A stretch of 35,423 nt of DNA from Pseudomonadota bacterium (GTDB lineage Bacteria; Pseudomonadota; Gammaproteobacteria; Burkholderiales; Sulfuriferulaceae): positions 1 to 35,423 of the forward strand of contig JAJYPN010000029.1 in assembly GCA_021795395.1 (NCBI GenBank), given 5' to 3'. How positions within the stretch are numbered: the first letter of the stretch is position 1; each line of letters opens with the position of its first letter. The translations under genes were made by a program, and so were the position numbers. The notes under the pieces are model-generated. The model was not told where the DNA came from, did no database searches, and saw only the letters and a list, made by a program, of their open reading frames with translations. Shown piece after piece: positions 22,127 through 30,556 of the stretch.

Positions 22127-23156
22127 CCGGCACGCTCCATAGATCGGTTTTACCGGGCACGCTCAGACCGAAATGCCGGTACGTCATCCAGGTCGCGATG
22201 CGGCCGCGCGGCGTACGCTGCAAATAGCCTTGCTGGATCAGGTACGGCTCCAGCACGTCTTCAATGGTGTCGCGCGCTTCGCCTATCGCCGCCGCAAGAT
22301 TATCGAGCCCTACCGGACCGCCGTCGAATTTCTCCAGCACCGCCGACAATAATTTTCGATCCATGATATCGAGCCCGGCGTGATCGACGTCGAGCATCAG
22401 CAAGGCATCGTCCGCCACCGTGCGGGTGACGACCCCGTCGGCGCGCACTTCGGCATAATCGCGGACGCGGCGCAACAACCGGTTGGAAATACGCGGCGTA
22501 CCGCGGGAACGGCGGGCGATTTCGAACGCGCCTTCGTCGGCCATCGTCATTTTAAGCAATAATGCCGAACGCTGTACGATGCGCGTCAATTCTTCCGCGC
22601 TGTAAAACTCCAGCCGCGCCACGATACCGAAGCGGTCGAGCAGCGGATTGGTCAGCATGCCTGCCCGCGTCGTCGCGCCAATCAGCGTAAACGGCGGTAG
22701 ATCGAGTTTGACCGACCGGGCGGAAGGTCCTTCACCGATCATGATATCGAGCTGGAAATCTTCCAGCGCCGGGTACAGAATTTCTTCCACCACCGGGCTC
22801 AGCCGGTGGATTTCGTCGATAAACAACACGTCGTTCGGTTCCAGATTGGTCAGCAAGGCGGCCAGATCGCCGGCGCGTTCCAGCACCGGACCGGAAGTCT
22901 GGCGCAGATTCACCCCCATCTCGCGCGCCACGATATGCGCCAGCGTGGTTTTGCCCAGTCCGGGCGGCCCGAACAGCAGCACGTGGTCGAGCGCCTCATT
23001 GCGCTTGCGTGCGGCTTCGATGAATATGGACAGCTGATCACGCACCTTTTCCTGGCCGACGTATTCGGCCAGCATCTTCGGCCGCAGGGCGCGTTCGATC
23101 TGTTCTTCGACCGAATTTTGCGCGGCGGGAGCGATCAGGCGGTCCATTTCTATCAT
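22119..23156 (-). CDS. ruvB: Holliday junction branch migration ATPase RuvB
   Basis: 345 residues from ATG 23156. The hexameric AAA+ motor drives branch migration with RuvA. Walker A GPPGLGKT is at residues 63-70, Walker [13 protein letters not shown] follows, sensor 1 is [10 protein letters not shown] and the arginine region is [19 protein letters not shown]. The C-terminal winged helix ends ...[20 protein letters not shown]. Full length. It lies 13 bases after ruvA. Confidence 0.98.
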   Translation of the reverse strand: MIEMDRLIAPAAQNSVEEQIERALRPKMLAEYVGQEKVRDQLSIFIEAARKRNEALDHVLLFGPPGLGKTTLAHIVAREMGVNLRQTSGPVLERAGDLAALLTNLEPNDVLFIDEIHRLSPVVEEILYPALEDFQLDIMIGEGPSARSVKLDLPPFTLIGATTRAGMLTNPLLDRFGIVARLEFYSAEELTRIVQRSALLLKMTMADEGAFEIARRSRGTPRISNRLLRRVRDYAEVRADGVVTRTVADDALLMLDVDHAGLDIMDRKLLSAVLEKFDGGPVGLDNLAAAIGEARDTIEDVLEPYLIQQGYLQRTPRGRIATWMTYRHFGLSVPGKTDLWSVPDA

Positions 23157-23169
23157 GCGTCGGTTCCCA

Positions 23170-23748
23170 TTACGATTTCGACAACCACTTCAGCGCCGAG
23201 CGGATGCCGTCTTCCACGCTCGCGCTGACGACGATCTGGCGCACTGCCCCTGCCGCTTCGCGCTCGTTGTAACCCAACGCCAGCAAGGCGTTGAGCACGT
23301 CATCGCCGGTGCCGACAGGCGCAGGACGCGTACCGGCAACGGGTGCATCGAGCAATTTGCCCTTGAGTTCGAGCAACAGGCGCTCGGCAGTTTTTTTGCC
23401 TATGCCGGGGATTTTTGTCAGCTGCGCGACATTTTGCGACGCGACGGCCTGCGCCAATTCGGCAGTATCCAGACCCGAGAGCAGCGCAAGGGCCATTTTT
23501 GCACCGACGCCGGTGATTTTGATCAACTGGCGAAACGTCACGCGCTCGGACTGTGTGGCGAAACCGTATAACAACTGCGCATCTTCGCGCACGACGAAAT
23601 GCGTATATAAAACGACCGGCTGACCCAACGCAGGCAGATGATAAAACGTGCTCATGGGTACATCGATTTCGTACGCGACTCCGGCGACATCGACCAGAAC
23701 CTGGGGGGGATGCTTCTCGATCAGGGTGCCGCTAATTTTACCTATCAA
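23170..23748 (-). CDS. ruvA: Holliday junction branch migration protein RuvA
   Basis: 192 residues from TTG 23748 with GGAAGG about 6 bases upstream; the protein starts [11 protein letters not shown] as the family does. It binds the four-way junction. Domain I is an OB fold, domain II has the two helix-hairpin-helix motifs ([15 protein letters not shown] and [19 protein letters not shown]), and domain III ([16 protein letters not shown]) contacts RuvB. It is downstream of ruvC. Confidence 0.97.
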   Translation of the reverse strand: MIGKISGTLIEKHPPQVLVDVAGVAYEIDVPMSTFYHLPALGQPVVLYTHFVVREDAQLLYGFATQSERVTFRQLIKITGVGAKMALALLSGLDTAELAQAVASQNVAQLTKIPGIGKKTAERLLLELKGKLLDAPVAGTRPAPVGTGDDVLNALLALGYNEREAAGAVRQIVVSASVEDGIRSALKWLSKS

Positions 23749-23779
23749 TCCGTACCTTCCGCTATCTGTAATGAGATGA

Positions 23780-24298
23780 TCAAATCAGCCTGCCGTTCCT
23801 CACCCGATACCCCGCCGTCGCCAGCGCGCCCAGTCCCTGGCCACCGTGCGCATGGCAAATGGCGCAAGCCAGTGCATCGGCAGCATCGCTGGAAGGAGCG
23901 ACGGGTAAATTCAATAAGCGTTTCACCATTTCCTGCACCTGCTCCTTGGCGGCATGGCCGTTGCCGACCACCGCCTGCTTGACCTGCAAGGCGGTATATT
24001 CGGCTACCGGCAATGCTTGCAGCACCGCCGCGCAAATCGCCGCTCCGCGCGCCTGACCAAGCAATAAGGTCGATTGGGGATTGACGTTGACGAACACTTT
24101 TTCAATCGCGACGTGCTGCGGATTATGCAGGGCAATCACCTCGCCCAGGCACGATAATATCACTCCCAGCCGTTGCGGCAACTCGCCCTCGCCGCTTTTG
24201 ATACAACCGCTGCCAACGTAAACCGGACGGTTGGCTATCCAGTCGATGATACCGAAACCCGTCATCCTCAAACCGGGGTCTATACCTAGAATACGCAT
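23780..24298 (-). CDS. ruvC: crossover junction endodeoxyribonuclease RuvC
   Basis: 172 residues from ATG 24298, with AAGGG about 8 bases upstream. A longer in-frame extension to 24337 adds an unconserved basic leader and is rejected. The catalytic acids match E. coli numbering: Asp7 (ILGIDPG), Glu66 (VAIEKVFV), Asp138 and Asp141 ([10 protein letters not shown]). It cleaves Holliday junctions with RuvAB. It is the first gene of the 12-gene minus-strand run; yebC is not immediately upstream here, having been replaced by the toxin-antitoxin pair. Confidence 0.97.
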   Translation of the reverse strand: MRILGIDPGLRMTGFGIIDWIANRPVYVGSGCIKSGEGELPQRLGVILSCLGEVIALHNPQHVAIEKVFVNVNPQSTLLLGQARGAAICAAVLQALPVAEYTALQVKQAVVGNGHAAKEQVQEMVKRLLNLPVAPSSDAADALACAICHAHGGQGLGALATAGYRVRNGRLI

Positions 24299-24490
24299 TG
24301 TAACCCTTATCCTGAACCGGACCGAAAGCGTATGCACGCACTTTCCACTTACGCTATTTTACCTGTTTCCGGTCGGTTGCAAGTAACTTCCTGATCGTTG
24401 CTTCGAGAATCGATGAAGCCTCCGGCTTAATAATCAGAAGTGAGACGCTCAAATGGCGACGCAAGCGTTATGCCGGCCCTTAACGATTAA

Positions 24491-24540
24491 ACAAAAGGGA
24501 GTAAACAAAGGGTAGCGTCCTATTTATCCGTCCCATTTAT
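24491..24540 (+). repeat. REP-like unit, degenerate
   Basis: ACAAAGGGTAGCGTCC, partly degenerate on both sides (CTATTTATCCGTCCCATTT). Same core as the other GGGACGCTACCC repeats, here in the inverse orientation, upstream of the TumE-like gene. Confidence 0.65.
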
Positions 24541-24554
24541 CCGAGAAAATGACC

Positions 24555-24579
24555 AGCCATGATATAATTAATCATGGCT
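24555..24579 (+). promoter_or_regulatory. perfect palindrome over -10 box and start codon: probable autoregulatory operator
   Basis: AGCCATGAT (24555-24563) and ATCATGGCT (24571-24579) form a perfect 9-bp inverted repeat around ATAATTA. It overlaps a consensus -10 TATAAT (24563-24568) and contains the ATG (24574) of the toxin gene. Transcription would begin at or just before the ATG, giving a leaderless message. The HTH partner at 24870 is the likely binder. Confidence 0.6.
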
Positions 24580-24873
24580 GACGTGAAGATCATTGATGAG
24601 TCTCACAAAATTTCTGACAAGCGCGGGAACGGGAAATTACGCCGGGAGGTCTGGATTGATGATCTCACCAGAAAGATTACCCGGTACAATCTGGCCTACA
24701 TCAATCACAGCATTCATCCCGGTGACAATGGGCGCGTGGTTGGTTACGACAATGCTCACGATGGTCACCATCGCCACTATTTTGGTGCCGTGGAACCTAT
24801 CGAGTTTGTTAGTTTCGAAAACACGGAAGAGCGCTTTGAACAAGACTGGATTGCCCTGAAGGACAACAAATGA
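24574..24873 (+). CDS. TumE-like (DUF6516) toxin of a toxin-antitoxin pair
   Basis: 99 residues. A small soluble protein with KISDKRGNGKLRREVWID, then ITRYNLAYINHSIHPGDNGR and a His-rich segment (DNAHDGHHRHYFGAVEPIEF). The N-terminal K-x-R-x-x-E-x-W-x-V/I and central R-Y-x-x-x-Y pattern, and an HTH partner downstream, match the DUF6516/TumE toxin group as I remember it. There is no ribosome binding site, and the start lies directly downstream of a TATAAT box. The stop overlaps the next start by 4 bases (ATGA). The biochemical activity of the family is not well established. Confidence 0.68.
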   Translation: MADVKIIDESHKISDKRGNGKLRREVWIDDLTRKITRYNLAYINHSIHPGDNGRVVGYDNAHDGHHRHYFGAVEPIEFVSFENTEERFEQDWIALKDNK

Positions 24874-25244
24874 CCAAGCTCACTATCAAGACCGAAACGG
24901 AAGAAAATTTCTTCAAGCGGGGCCGCCAGTTGGCAAAGGCGGCAGATCGCGGCGAACAGCTACAGGACGCGCGCATTGTTAGCTTTGAAGACCCTGCTGA
25001 CATAATAAAACTCATCACGGTGAGTCGCCTGGCGCTGTTCCGGGCAATAAAAGAGAAGCCAGGTTCGATTACCCAGATTTCGGAACGACTGCACCGAGAC
25101 CGCAGTGCGGTGAAGCGCGATATCGATGAACTGGAACAGGCAGGGCTGGTAACGATTGCCGATAAAATGCTGCCTGGCCATGGACGAATGAAGGAAGTCC
25201 GGGCTACTGCCAGTCGATTCAGCTTACAGGCCGAGGTGGCTTAG
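24870..25244 (+). CDS. winged-helix antitoxin/regulator (HVO_A0114-like, MarR/ArsR-type HTH)
   Basis: 124 residues. The N-terminal third (FFKRGRQLAKAADRGEQL) is typical of this antitoxin type. A winged HTH follows: LITVSRLALFRAIKEKPGSI, TQISERLHRDRSAVKRDIDE with recognition helix DRSAVKRDIDELEQAGLV, and a basic wing. It overlaps the toxin gene by 4 bases. It probably binds the 24555-24579 palindrome and neutralises the upstream protein. The role is inferred from architecture and pairing. Confidence 0.75.
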   Translation: MTKLTIKTETEENFFKRGRQLAKAADRGEQLQDARIVSFEDPADIIKLITVSRLALFRAIKEKPGSITQISERLHRDRSAVKRDIDELEQAGLVTIADKMLPGHGRMKEVRATASRFSLQAEVA

Positions 25245-25290
25245 CCGGTATTGAAAATTAAAGGGTAAGCGAAACGATGCAGGCATGGCC

Positions 25291-25354
25291 TTAAAAAAGG
25301 TAGCGCCCCTTTTCTCCTCCTTTCCCCTTAAACAAAGGGTAGCGTCCCCATTTA
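25291..25354 (+). repeat. pair of REP-like units
   Basis: AAAAAAGGTAGCGCCCCTTTT and AACAAAGGGTAGCGTCCCC in direct orientation with a pyrimidine-rich spacer. The family core is slightly degenerate in the first unit. They lie in the spacer between the toxin-antitoxin pair and the aldo/keto reductase. Confidence 0.75.
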
Positions 25355-25471
25355 AAAAATTCGTAATAAACTTGTAATATCAACTAGTTGCACTTATCGG
25401 CCTTTTAAGTCAATATTCAAACTAAAACATAAAATACTGAAACCCTCGAAAATCTATAGGATCATGACAAC

Positions 25472-26311
25472 ATGCTTCCCACTTTAGGTAAAAAGATACT
25501 GGGACGCATCGGTTTTGGCGCGATGCGTTTACCCGGAATGCGAGATGTGCCGGCCGATGCCGAGTTAGCCCGCAATCTTCTATCTCGTGCAGTAGCTCTC
25601 GGCGCCAATGTAATCGACACTGCGGACTATTACGGCTCGGGATTGGCGAACAGGTTAATCGCTGAAGCACTTAGCCCCTATGCAGAAAACCTCATTGTCG
25701 CGACTAAGGTTGGCGTCAAGGCAGGCGCAGGCGGCCGACTTGAACCCGCTGCTACACCGGACGAGATACGGGCGGCAATAGATCGAAACCTGGAGACGTT
25801 GGAAGTACAGGCAATTGATCTTGTATTCCTGCGACTTGCTGGCGGACCGTTGGCGGATTCAGGGGTTCCGATTCAGGAATCTTTAGAATGTTTGGCTAAT
25901 TTGCAGCAGCAAGGCCTGATCAAACATGTCGGTCTTAGTAGCGTCACCGTAGACCAACTGGAATTGGCCAGCACAGTGGTTCCAATAGAGGCAGTGCAAA
26001 ATGTTTATTTCATAGGAAATACCACTTCTAAAGAGGTGCTCCTAAAATGCAACTCTACAAATATTCCCTTCTTTTCCTATTTCCCTCTGGGTATGGGGAA
26101 ACTCATACCGGAAAAAGCAAATTTAGGTGCGTTGGCTGCGACACATAATGTGACGGAACCACAAATTGCACTGGCTTGGCTTTTGGCACTCTCTCCAATG
26201 ATGGTACCTATTCCGGGCACTTCGCAGCTCAATCATCTGGAAGAGAATATGGCGGCAGTAAATATTAGCCTATCATCTGACGAAATCTCTGCGTTGTGCG
26301 ATGTCGTCTAA
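25472..26311 (+). CDS. aldo/keto reductase, PdxI/YdbC-like
   Basis: 279 residues. A TIM-barrel NADPH-dependent oxidoreductase: GFGAMRLPGM, then NVIDTADYYGSG with the conserved Asp and Tyr, IVATKVG with the catalytic Lys, and the NADP-binding end SPMMVPIPGTSQLNHLEENM. The usual catalytic His after strand 4 is absent: DLVFLRLAGG instead of D-L-x-x-L-H. This is also a feature of E. coli PdxI/YdbC (pyridoxal reductase), whose ...NLR... and LQQQGLIKHVGLS-type segments it resembles closely. Pyridoxal reduction is therefore the best guess, unproven. It is a single gene flanked by repeats. Confidence 0.82.
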   Translation: MLPTLGKKILGRIGFGAMRLPGMRDVPADAELARNLLSRAVALGANVIDTADYYGSGLANRLIAEALSPYAENLIVATKVGVKAGAGGRLEPAATPDEIRAAIDRNLETLEVQAIDLVFLRLAGGPLADSGVPIQESLECLANLQQQGLIKHVGLSSVTVDQLELASTVVPIEAVQNVYFIGNTTSKEVLLKCNSTNIPFFSYFPLGMGKLIPEKANLGALAATHNVTEPQIALAWLLALSPMMVPIPGTSQLNHLEENMAAVNISLSSDEISALCDVV

Positions 26312-26407
26312 CACAACGCTCCATTTTCGTCCACGCATACGTTGAATGAATTCGTCCGGGTGGTGCGCCAAGGTGGGCTGGGATGGCTTAATTATCGGAC
26401 TTTGAAT

Positions 26408-26839
26408 ATGCGCATCGAGCTCAAAACCCATTTCGACAAATCGCTTCTTAACGAGGTAAACCGACTGCTGCCGCAGTTGTCCGGTTCCGCCAAACCCCTG
26501 ACAGAGGCGGAATTAAAGGCGATCCTGGATTCGGACACGACGCACTTATTGACCGTGGAAGACACCAGTTACCTTTGCGGCATGCTCACGCTGGTGGTCT
26601 TCCGGATACCGACCGGCATCCGCGCCTGGATTGAAGATGTCGTGGTCAGCGAGGCCCATCGCGGACAAGGTATCGGAAAGATGCTGGTGAATGCCGCAAT
26701 CGATCTTGCCCGATCGAAGGGAGCTGCCACGATCGATCTGACTTCGAGACCATCAAGGGAGGCGGCCAATCGGTTGTATCAGAAGCTGGATTTCAAGCCG
26801 AGAGAAACCAATGTTTACAGGATCAATCTCCAATCATGA
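26408..26839 (+). CDS. GNAT-family N-acetyltransferase
   Basis: 143 residues from ATG 26408; a TTG at 26342 would add 22 residues of unconserved sequence. The core GNAT elements are clear: WIEDVVVSEAHRGQGIGKML contains the acetyl-CoA pyrophosphate loop R-G-Q-G-I-G, followed by ATIDLTSRPSREAANRLYQK and GFKP-like DFKPRETNVYR. The substrate is unknown. It is not obviously co-transcribed with its neighbours. Confidence 0.85.
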   Translation: MRIELKTHFDKSLLNEVNRLLPQLSGSAKPLTEAELKAILDSDTTHLLTVEDTSYLCGMLTLVVFRIPTGIRAWIEDVVVSEAHRGQGIGKMLVNAAIDLARSKGAATIDLTSRPSREAANRLYQKLDFKPRETNVYRINLQS

Positions 26840-26887
26840 TGACGACACCTGTTTTCTCCAACCTGGTCGAGCGGCACACAAAAACAT

Positions 26888-26950
26888 AAAAGAAGACGCT
26901 ACCGTTTGTATATCTTATATTGTCCCCTTTATAACACTTTTATAACCTAA
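26888..26950 (+). repeat. degenerate REP-like unit
   Basis: AGAAGACGCTACCGTTTG followed by TTGTCCCCTTTATAAC. The family core has decayed, and it separates the convergent GNAT and methyltransferase genes. Two TATAAC-type boxes here look coincidental. Confidence 0.45.
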
Positions 26951-26978
26951 ACTCGGCTGGAGCAGTCTCGACGATCAA

Positions 26979-27830
26979 TCAGTAAACGAATCGTTCGTGT
27001 AATGATTCCAGATTCAATTCCCGCAGGATGTATTCCAGACGTGATTTTGCATCCTTGCGTGGCTGACCGACATGGCGAGCGATGATCAGCTCGTTTTTCA
27101 TCGAGTGTTCCCAGCCTACCAGCTCCGTCACCGTCACTTGATAGCCCTGCGATTCCAGCAGCAGACAGCGCAAAATATTGGTCAGGTGACTGCCGAATTC
27201 ACGAGTGTGGATAGGATGACGCCAGATCTCCGACAAAGGTGTTTTACCGAACGACTCATTTTTGTGAGTATTCATCACGGCTGCTACTTCGGCCTGACAG
27301 CAGGGAACGAGCACCATGAAACGGGCTTTTTTGTGCAAGGCGAATTTGATCGCATCGTCGGTCGCCGTATTGCAGGCGTGCAAGGCCGTGACGATGTCGA
27401 TCCGTTCCGGCAGTTGCGTGGTATGAATGGAGGCTTCCACCGACAGATTCAGGAACGACATTCGGGCAAACTTTAACCTGGCTGCCAGTTCCTGCGATTT
27501 GACGACCAGGGCTTCGCGTGTCTCGATGCCGTAAATATGACCAGTTTCACGCGACTTTAAAAATAAATCGTACAGAATGAAGCCCAGATACGACTTGCCG
27601 GCACCATGATCGGCCAGCGTCAATTCAGCTTGGTCAGCGAGTAATTCCTGCAGCAGGGGTTCAATGAAGTGAAACAGATGATAGACCTGTTTCAGCTTGC
27701 GACGGCTGTCCTGATTGAGCTTGCCGTCGCGGGTCAGGATATGCAACTCTTTCAACAGCTCGATCGACTGATCGGGTTTGATTTCGGGAATGATACGCAT
27801 AGTGGCTTGAGGGTAGGCTGACGGCGACAT
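26979..27830 (-). CDS. class I SAM-dependent methyltransferase (METTL25/Methyltransf_32-like)
   Basis: 283 residues from ATG 27830; ATG 27800 (TMRIIPEIKPD) is an equally plausible start. The Rossmann SAM-binding motif reads LADHGAGKSYLGFILYDLF, motif II follows at YGIETREALVVKSQELA, and DIVTALHACNTATDDAI and ARFMVLVPCCQAEVA are the segments typical of this group (the Asp/Asn-His-Ala and V-P-C-C elements). Similar proteins modify RNA or protein, but the substrate here cannot be told. The C-terminus carries an Arg/Lys-rich stretch (GQPRKDAKSRLEYILRE). Confidence 0.8.
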   Translation of the reverse strand: MSPSAYPQATMRIIPEIKPDQSIELLKELHILTRDGKLNQDSRRKLKQVYHLFHFIEPLLQELLADQAELTLADHGAGKSYLGFILYDLFLKSRETGHIYGIETREALVVKSQELAARLKFARMSFLNLSVEASIHTTQLPERIDIVTALHACNTATDDAIKFALHKKARFMVLVPCCQAEVAAVMNTHKNESFGKTPLSEIWRHPIHTREFGSHLTNILRCLLLESQGYQVTVTELVGWEHSMKNELIIARHVGQPRKDAKSRLEYILRELNLESLHERFVY

Positions 27831-28035
27831 TATGCTATAAAAAACCTCGGGTGGGACAACGGGATCAATGCTCGCAAGATTCGATCAATTCGATAGCAGA
27901 GGCGGTGATTGGAAGCTAGCCATGCAGTATGTCAGTGGCAGCAAAACCAAAATTGTGGATATCCGGCATGGGTTCGCGATTGCGACGGACCGTCATCTTG
28001 TTGGAATTCAAGATTTGATCGCGTCGCGCAGGTTG

Positions 28036-28698
28036 TCAGGTCTCCGCGTGTCTTTGGCGCTGCAGGATAATGTGCATGGCCCTCTCCGACGCTACGAATT
28101 TCACACATTCGTATCCCAGAGCCCGCAAGTCTATCCCTTCGAATAACGGCTCTCCCCGACCGAGCAGTACCGGCGAGATGGCAACGTGCAGTTCATCAAT
28201 GAGCCCCTTACGTAGATACTGACGTATGGTATTCGCCCCTCCACCGATACGCACATCCTTTCCCGCGGCGGCTTCCCGTGCATGGTCGAGTGCCTCGCCA
28301 ATGCCGCCAGTCATGAAGTGGAACGTCGTGCCGCCTTCCATTTCGATAGATGGACGAGCATGATGGGTCAAAATGAAAACTGGAGCGTGATACGGTGGAT
28401 TGTCTCCCCACCAGCCTTTCCAGTTTGTGTCCGGCCAGTTCCCGCGAATGGGCCCGAACATATTCCTCCCAAGAATCCAGGCACCGACATTCTTGAAGCC
28501 ACGGGCGGCGAAATCGTCGTCAACCCCCATCGTACCCCCGTCCTGGCTAAACACGGTCCGCTGGAACGTGCGTGTTGTGACTAACCACTGATGCAGTTCC
28601 GCCCCTCCGACGCCGATCGGATTGTCGATGGCCTGATTCGGACCCGCTCCATATCCGTCAAGCGAGATGGTAAAGCCTTCAACGCGAACTTGTGTCAT
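28036..28698 (-). CDS. dihydrofolate reductase-like protein (RibD C-terminal domain family)
   Basis: 220 residues; GGAG is 8 bases before ATG 28698. The fold is clear from VEGFTISLDGYGAGPNQ, GAWILGRNMFGPIRGNWP, PVFILTHHARPSIEMEGGT and VRIGGGANTIRQYLRKGLID, then ELHVAISPVLLGRGEPLFEG. Such stand-alone RibD_C proteins are NADPH-dependent reductases of unknown substrate and are not the true folate enzyme. Single gene. Confidence 0.88.
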   Translation of the reverse strand: MTQVRVEGFTISLDGYGAGPNQAIDNPIGVGGAELHQWLVTTRTFQRTVFSQDGGTMGVDDDFAARGFKNVGAWILGRNMFGPIRGNWPDTNWKGWWGDNPPYHAPVFILTHHARPSIEMEGGTTFHFMTGGIGEALDHAREAAAGKDVRIGGGANTIRQYLRKGLIDELHVAISPVLLGRGEPLFEGIDLRALGYECVKFVASERAMHIILQRQRHAET

Positions 28699-28763
28699 CG
28701 TTTATCTCCGTTTAGACGTCTAACTGGCAAAGCGGGAGGGGTTCTTACAATCCAGCAGGTGTC

Positions 28764-28856
28764 GATTGAAATATAAAATGTAAGAATTGACCCCGATTTC
28801 ATGCTCGATTTCATGCTATTGAAAAGGTAAAATGGACGACCTGACCCCAATTTCGG
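28764..28856 (+). repeat. second intergenic repeat type (GTAAGAATTGACCCC / GACCTGACCCC)
   Basis: Contains GTAAGAATTGACCCCGATTT, a direct duplication of CGATTTCATGCT, and GACGACCTGACCCCAATTT. The unit differs from the GGGACGCTACCC family but has a similar A/T-flanked CCCC design. Its right part encodes the last dozen residues and the stop of the minus-strand gene at 28816. Confidence 0.55.
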
Positions 28857-29418
28857 GCGGGCAGAGAATGGAGAGAATATCTCTACGCTTTGCCAGCGAT
28901 TGTTCAACCAAGGTCACTGCATTCTGGTCCAGAGGTGCCGCTGTAGCATCGGAATTTAAGGATAGCAGTAATGACACCGAAGCCTCCGCCAACCTCAGGT
29001 CCGCTTCGAGCAACTGTGCAAGCATCCTGTCCAGATCGCGATGACGAGCAATCATGCGGTCATCCAGCGGAGATTCTGCACTTCGTACTGCGGTTTCCAA
29101 CGCTTCGATAATATGTTGCTTGCGCACAATTTCTTGCACTGTCTTAATCGATTCAGGGTCTGCAATCGGTTTATCGCGAGTTGGCGGCGGAAGGTATTCA
29201 CGACGAAATGCTGTTTCGCGTTCAGCTAATATCTTGCGGGCTTGACACAGCAGTCCGGATATCTCGTTTCTGACAAGTTCGTCGTCTGCGCGTAGTTGAT
29301 TTTCTGTCTTATATGCGTTGTAGCCCCAACCGTAGAAAAGCTCTACCACAAAAGCGCGAATTACCCCTGCATCGGTAATGCGGTTGGGAATTGTTTTAAG
29401 GTTAAGTTCATGAGTCAT
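28816..29418 (-). CDS. uncharacterised helical protein, partner of the SPFH protein
   Basis: 200 residues; GGAG is 11 bases before ATG 29418. Almost wholly alpha-helical with coiled-coil character from about residue 45 to 150 (RNEISGLLCQARKILAERET, ESIKTVQEIVRKQHIIEALE, RHRDLDRMLAQLLEADLRLA). No signal, membrane segment or known motif. I do not recognise a family. It starts 22 bases after the SPFH gene, so the two are very likely co-expressed and may act together. The last residues (EIGVRSSILPFQ) are encoded by an intergenic repeat, so the original C-terminus has probably been replaced. Confidence 0.6.
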   Translation of the reverse strand: MTHELNLKTIPNRITDAGVIRAFVVELFYGWGYNAYKTENQLRADDELVRNEISGLLCQARKILAERETAFRREYLPPPTRDKPIADPESIKTVQEIVRKQHIIEALETAVRSAESPLDDRMIARHRDLDRMLAQLLEADLRLAEASVSLLLSLNSDATAAPLDQNAVTLVEQSLAKRRDILSILCPPEIGVRSSILPFQ

Positions 29419-29440
29419 ATAAAATTGCTCCCCCTTTGGA

Positions 29441-30289
29441 TTATTGCGTCAATCCTGAAACTTTACCGATATCCAGGGTTCCGAGAGCAGTACCGACATT
29501 AAAACCCACCCCGGCTGCGGCGTTGGGAGCAGAAACCAATCCCTTTTCAGTCATTTTGAGTGCTAGATACATCTGAGCTGCTTCTTTTTCGGTTAAGCCA
29601 AATGCCCGCAATGAAATCATTTCGCGCATACGCACATCCTGAGGAAGAATTAACACTTTCACATCGTTCAGATGTACGCCATAAATAGCCAGGAATTCGG
29701 TAAGGTGAGTTTTTGCAAGCTCTACAATTTCATGAATACGTTCATTAATACTTTCCATAGGCGTTAATTGTACAATCTGGTTAATGGATTGCTCAATTAC
29801 GGGTCCTGCATACGCCGCAAGCTCCGCTACCGGAATACGATCTCCGGCAATGGGCATATGTGTAATCAGTTTTACAGCGTCTTCAGGGGTGTCTACATGG
29901 ATATAATAATCCACTACATACTCCATAAGCGCCATTTCCTTTGATGTCGCGATACCTTTATTTTGTACCAGCAGCTTGCTGCGCTGAATATATATGGCCT
30001 CATATTGCCATGGCGAATTACTGCCAAAAAAACCTTGCACGATACTGCCGATTAACGGTTTGTCCGGGGTAATCAGTTGATGTTGTCCGGTTTCGTATAC
30101 ACCAAGCACAGCACCACGCGATTTGAGTACGCAAAAATGATTACTTTCTACAGTCAAGAGAGATCCTGAAACAATACTGCTGTCCGGGTTTTTCCAGGCC
30201 ACTGTATCAAGGCCCATTACGTCGCGCCCGTTGTTGTCCAACGTCGTAATAACGGTACGTCCTGTTACGCCTGCAGTTCCAAACGCCAT
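29441..30289 (-). CDS. SPFH-domain protein (stomatin/prohibitin-like, soluble type)
   Basis: 282 residues, with GGGG 8 bases before ATG 30289. The SPFH core is recognisable: LLTVESNHFCVLKSRGAVLG, VYETGQHQLITPDKP, then YIQRSKLLVQNKGIATSKEM, VDYYIHVDTPEDAVKLI and YGVHLNDVKVLILPQDVRMR. There is no N-terminal membrane anchor, unlike classical stomatins, so it may be cytosolic or peripheral. The C-terminus is Gly/Ala-rich (APNAAAGVGFNVGTALG). SPFH proteins assemble into large rings on membranes, and this one is the first gene of a two-gene unit with the helical protein. Confidence 0.8.
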   Translation of the reverse strand: MAFGTAGVTGRTVITTLDNNGRDVMGLDTVAWKNPDSSIVSGSLLTVESNHFCVLKSRGAVLGVYETGQHQLITPDKPLIGSIVQGFFGSNSPWQYEAIYIQRSKLLVQNKGIATSKEMALMEYVVDYYIHVDTPEDAVKLITHMPIAGDRIPVAELAAYAGPVIEQSINQIVQLTPMESINERIHEIVELAKTHLTEFLAIYGVHLNDVKVLILPQDVRMREMISLRAFGLTEKEAAQMYLALKMTEKGLVSAPNAAAGVGFNVGTALGTLDIGKVSGLTQ

Positions 30290-30556
30290 AGCAAATCCCC
30301 TAACTTATTGATAAAATAAACGTAATATTTTCACTCCTTTGCAGCATGCGTCCGGTAGACTCTAGACTACAACTGAAAAGTAGCCAGATTTGCATTGTAT
30401 CCACCATAACAACGTCGGCACATACCCGTCTGGTTTATTGTCTATTTGGACGGCTAACTCTAACATAAACGTGCGCAAACGGCGGCACAAATAGTGTGCT
30501 TCACATAAAATATATCCGTCAAAATATGCATTTCAGATTTCCTTTGATTTCACTGC
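30290..30556. other. gene-free stretch upstream of the SPFH unit
   Basis: No ORF of substance. A CTGAAAAGTAGCCAG-type string at 30373-30387 is reminiscent of insertion-sequence ends, but no transposase is nearby. The minus-strand promoter of the SPFH gene must lie here. Confidence 0.35.

Noticed and set aside
27868-28146. Plus-strand ORF of 92 residues between the methyltransferase and the DHFR-like gene
   Set aside because: Its second half is the antisense of the DHFR-like gene and no ribosome binding site or recognisable motif was seen; the first half is ordinary intergenic sequence.
30373-30387. CTGAAAAGTAGCCAG string resembling an IS21-type terminal sequence
   Set aside because: Only one short match from memory, no second end and no transposase; not enough to call an insertion sequence.
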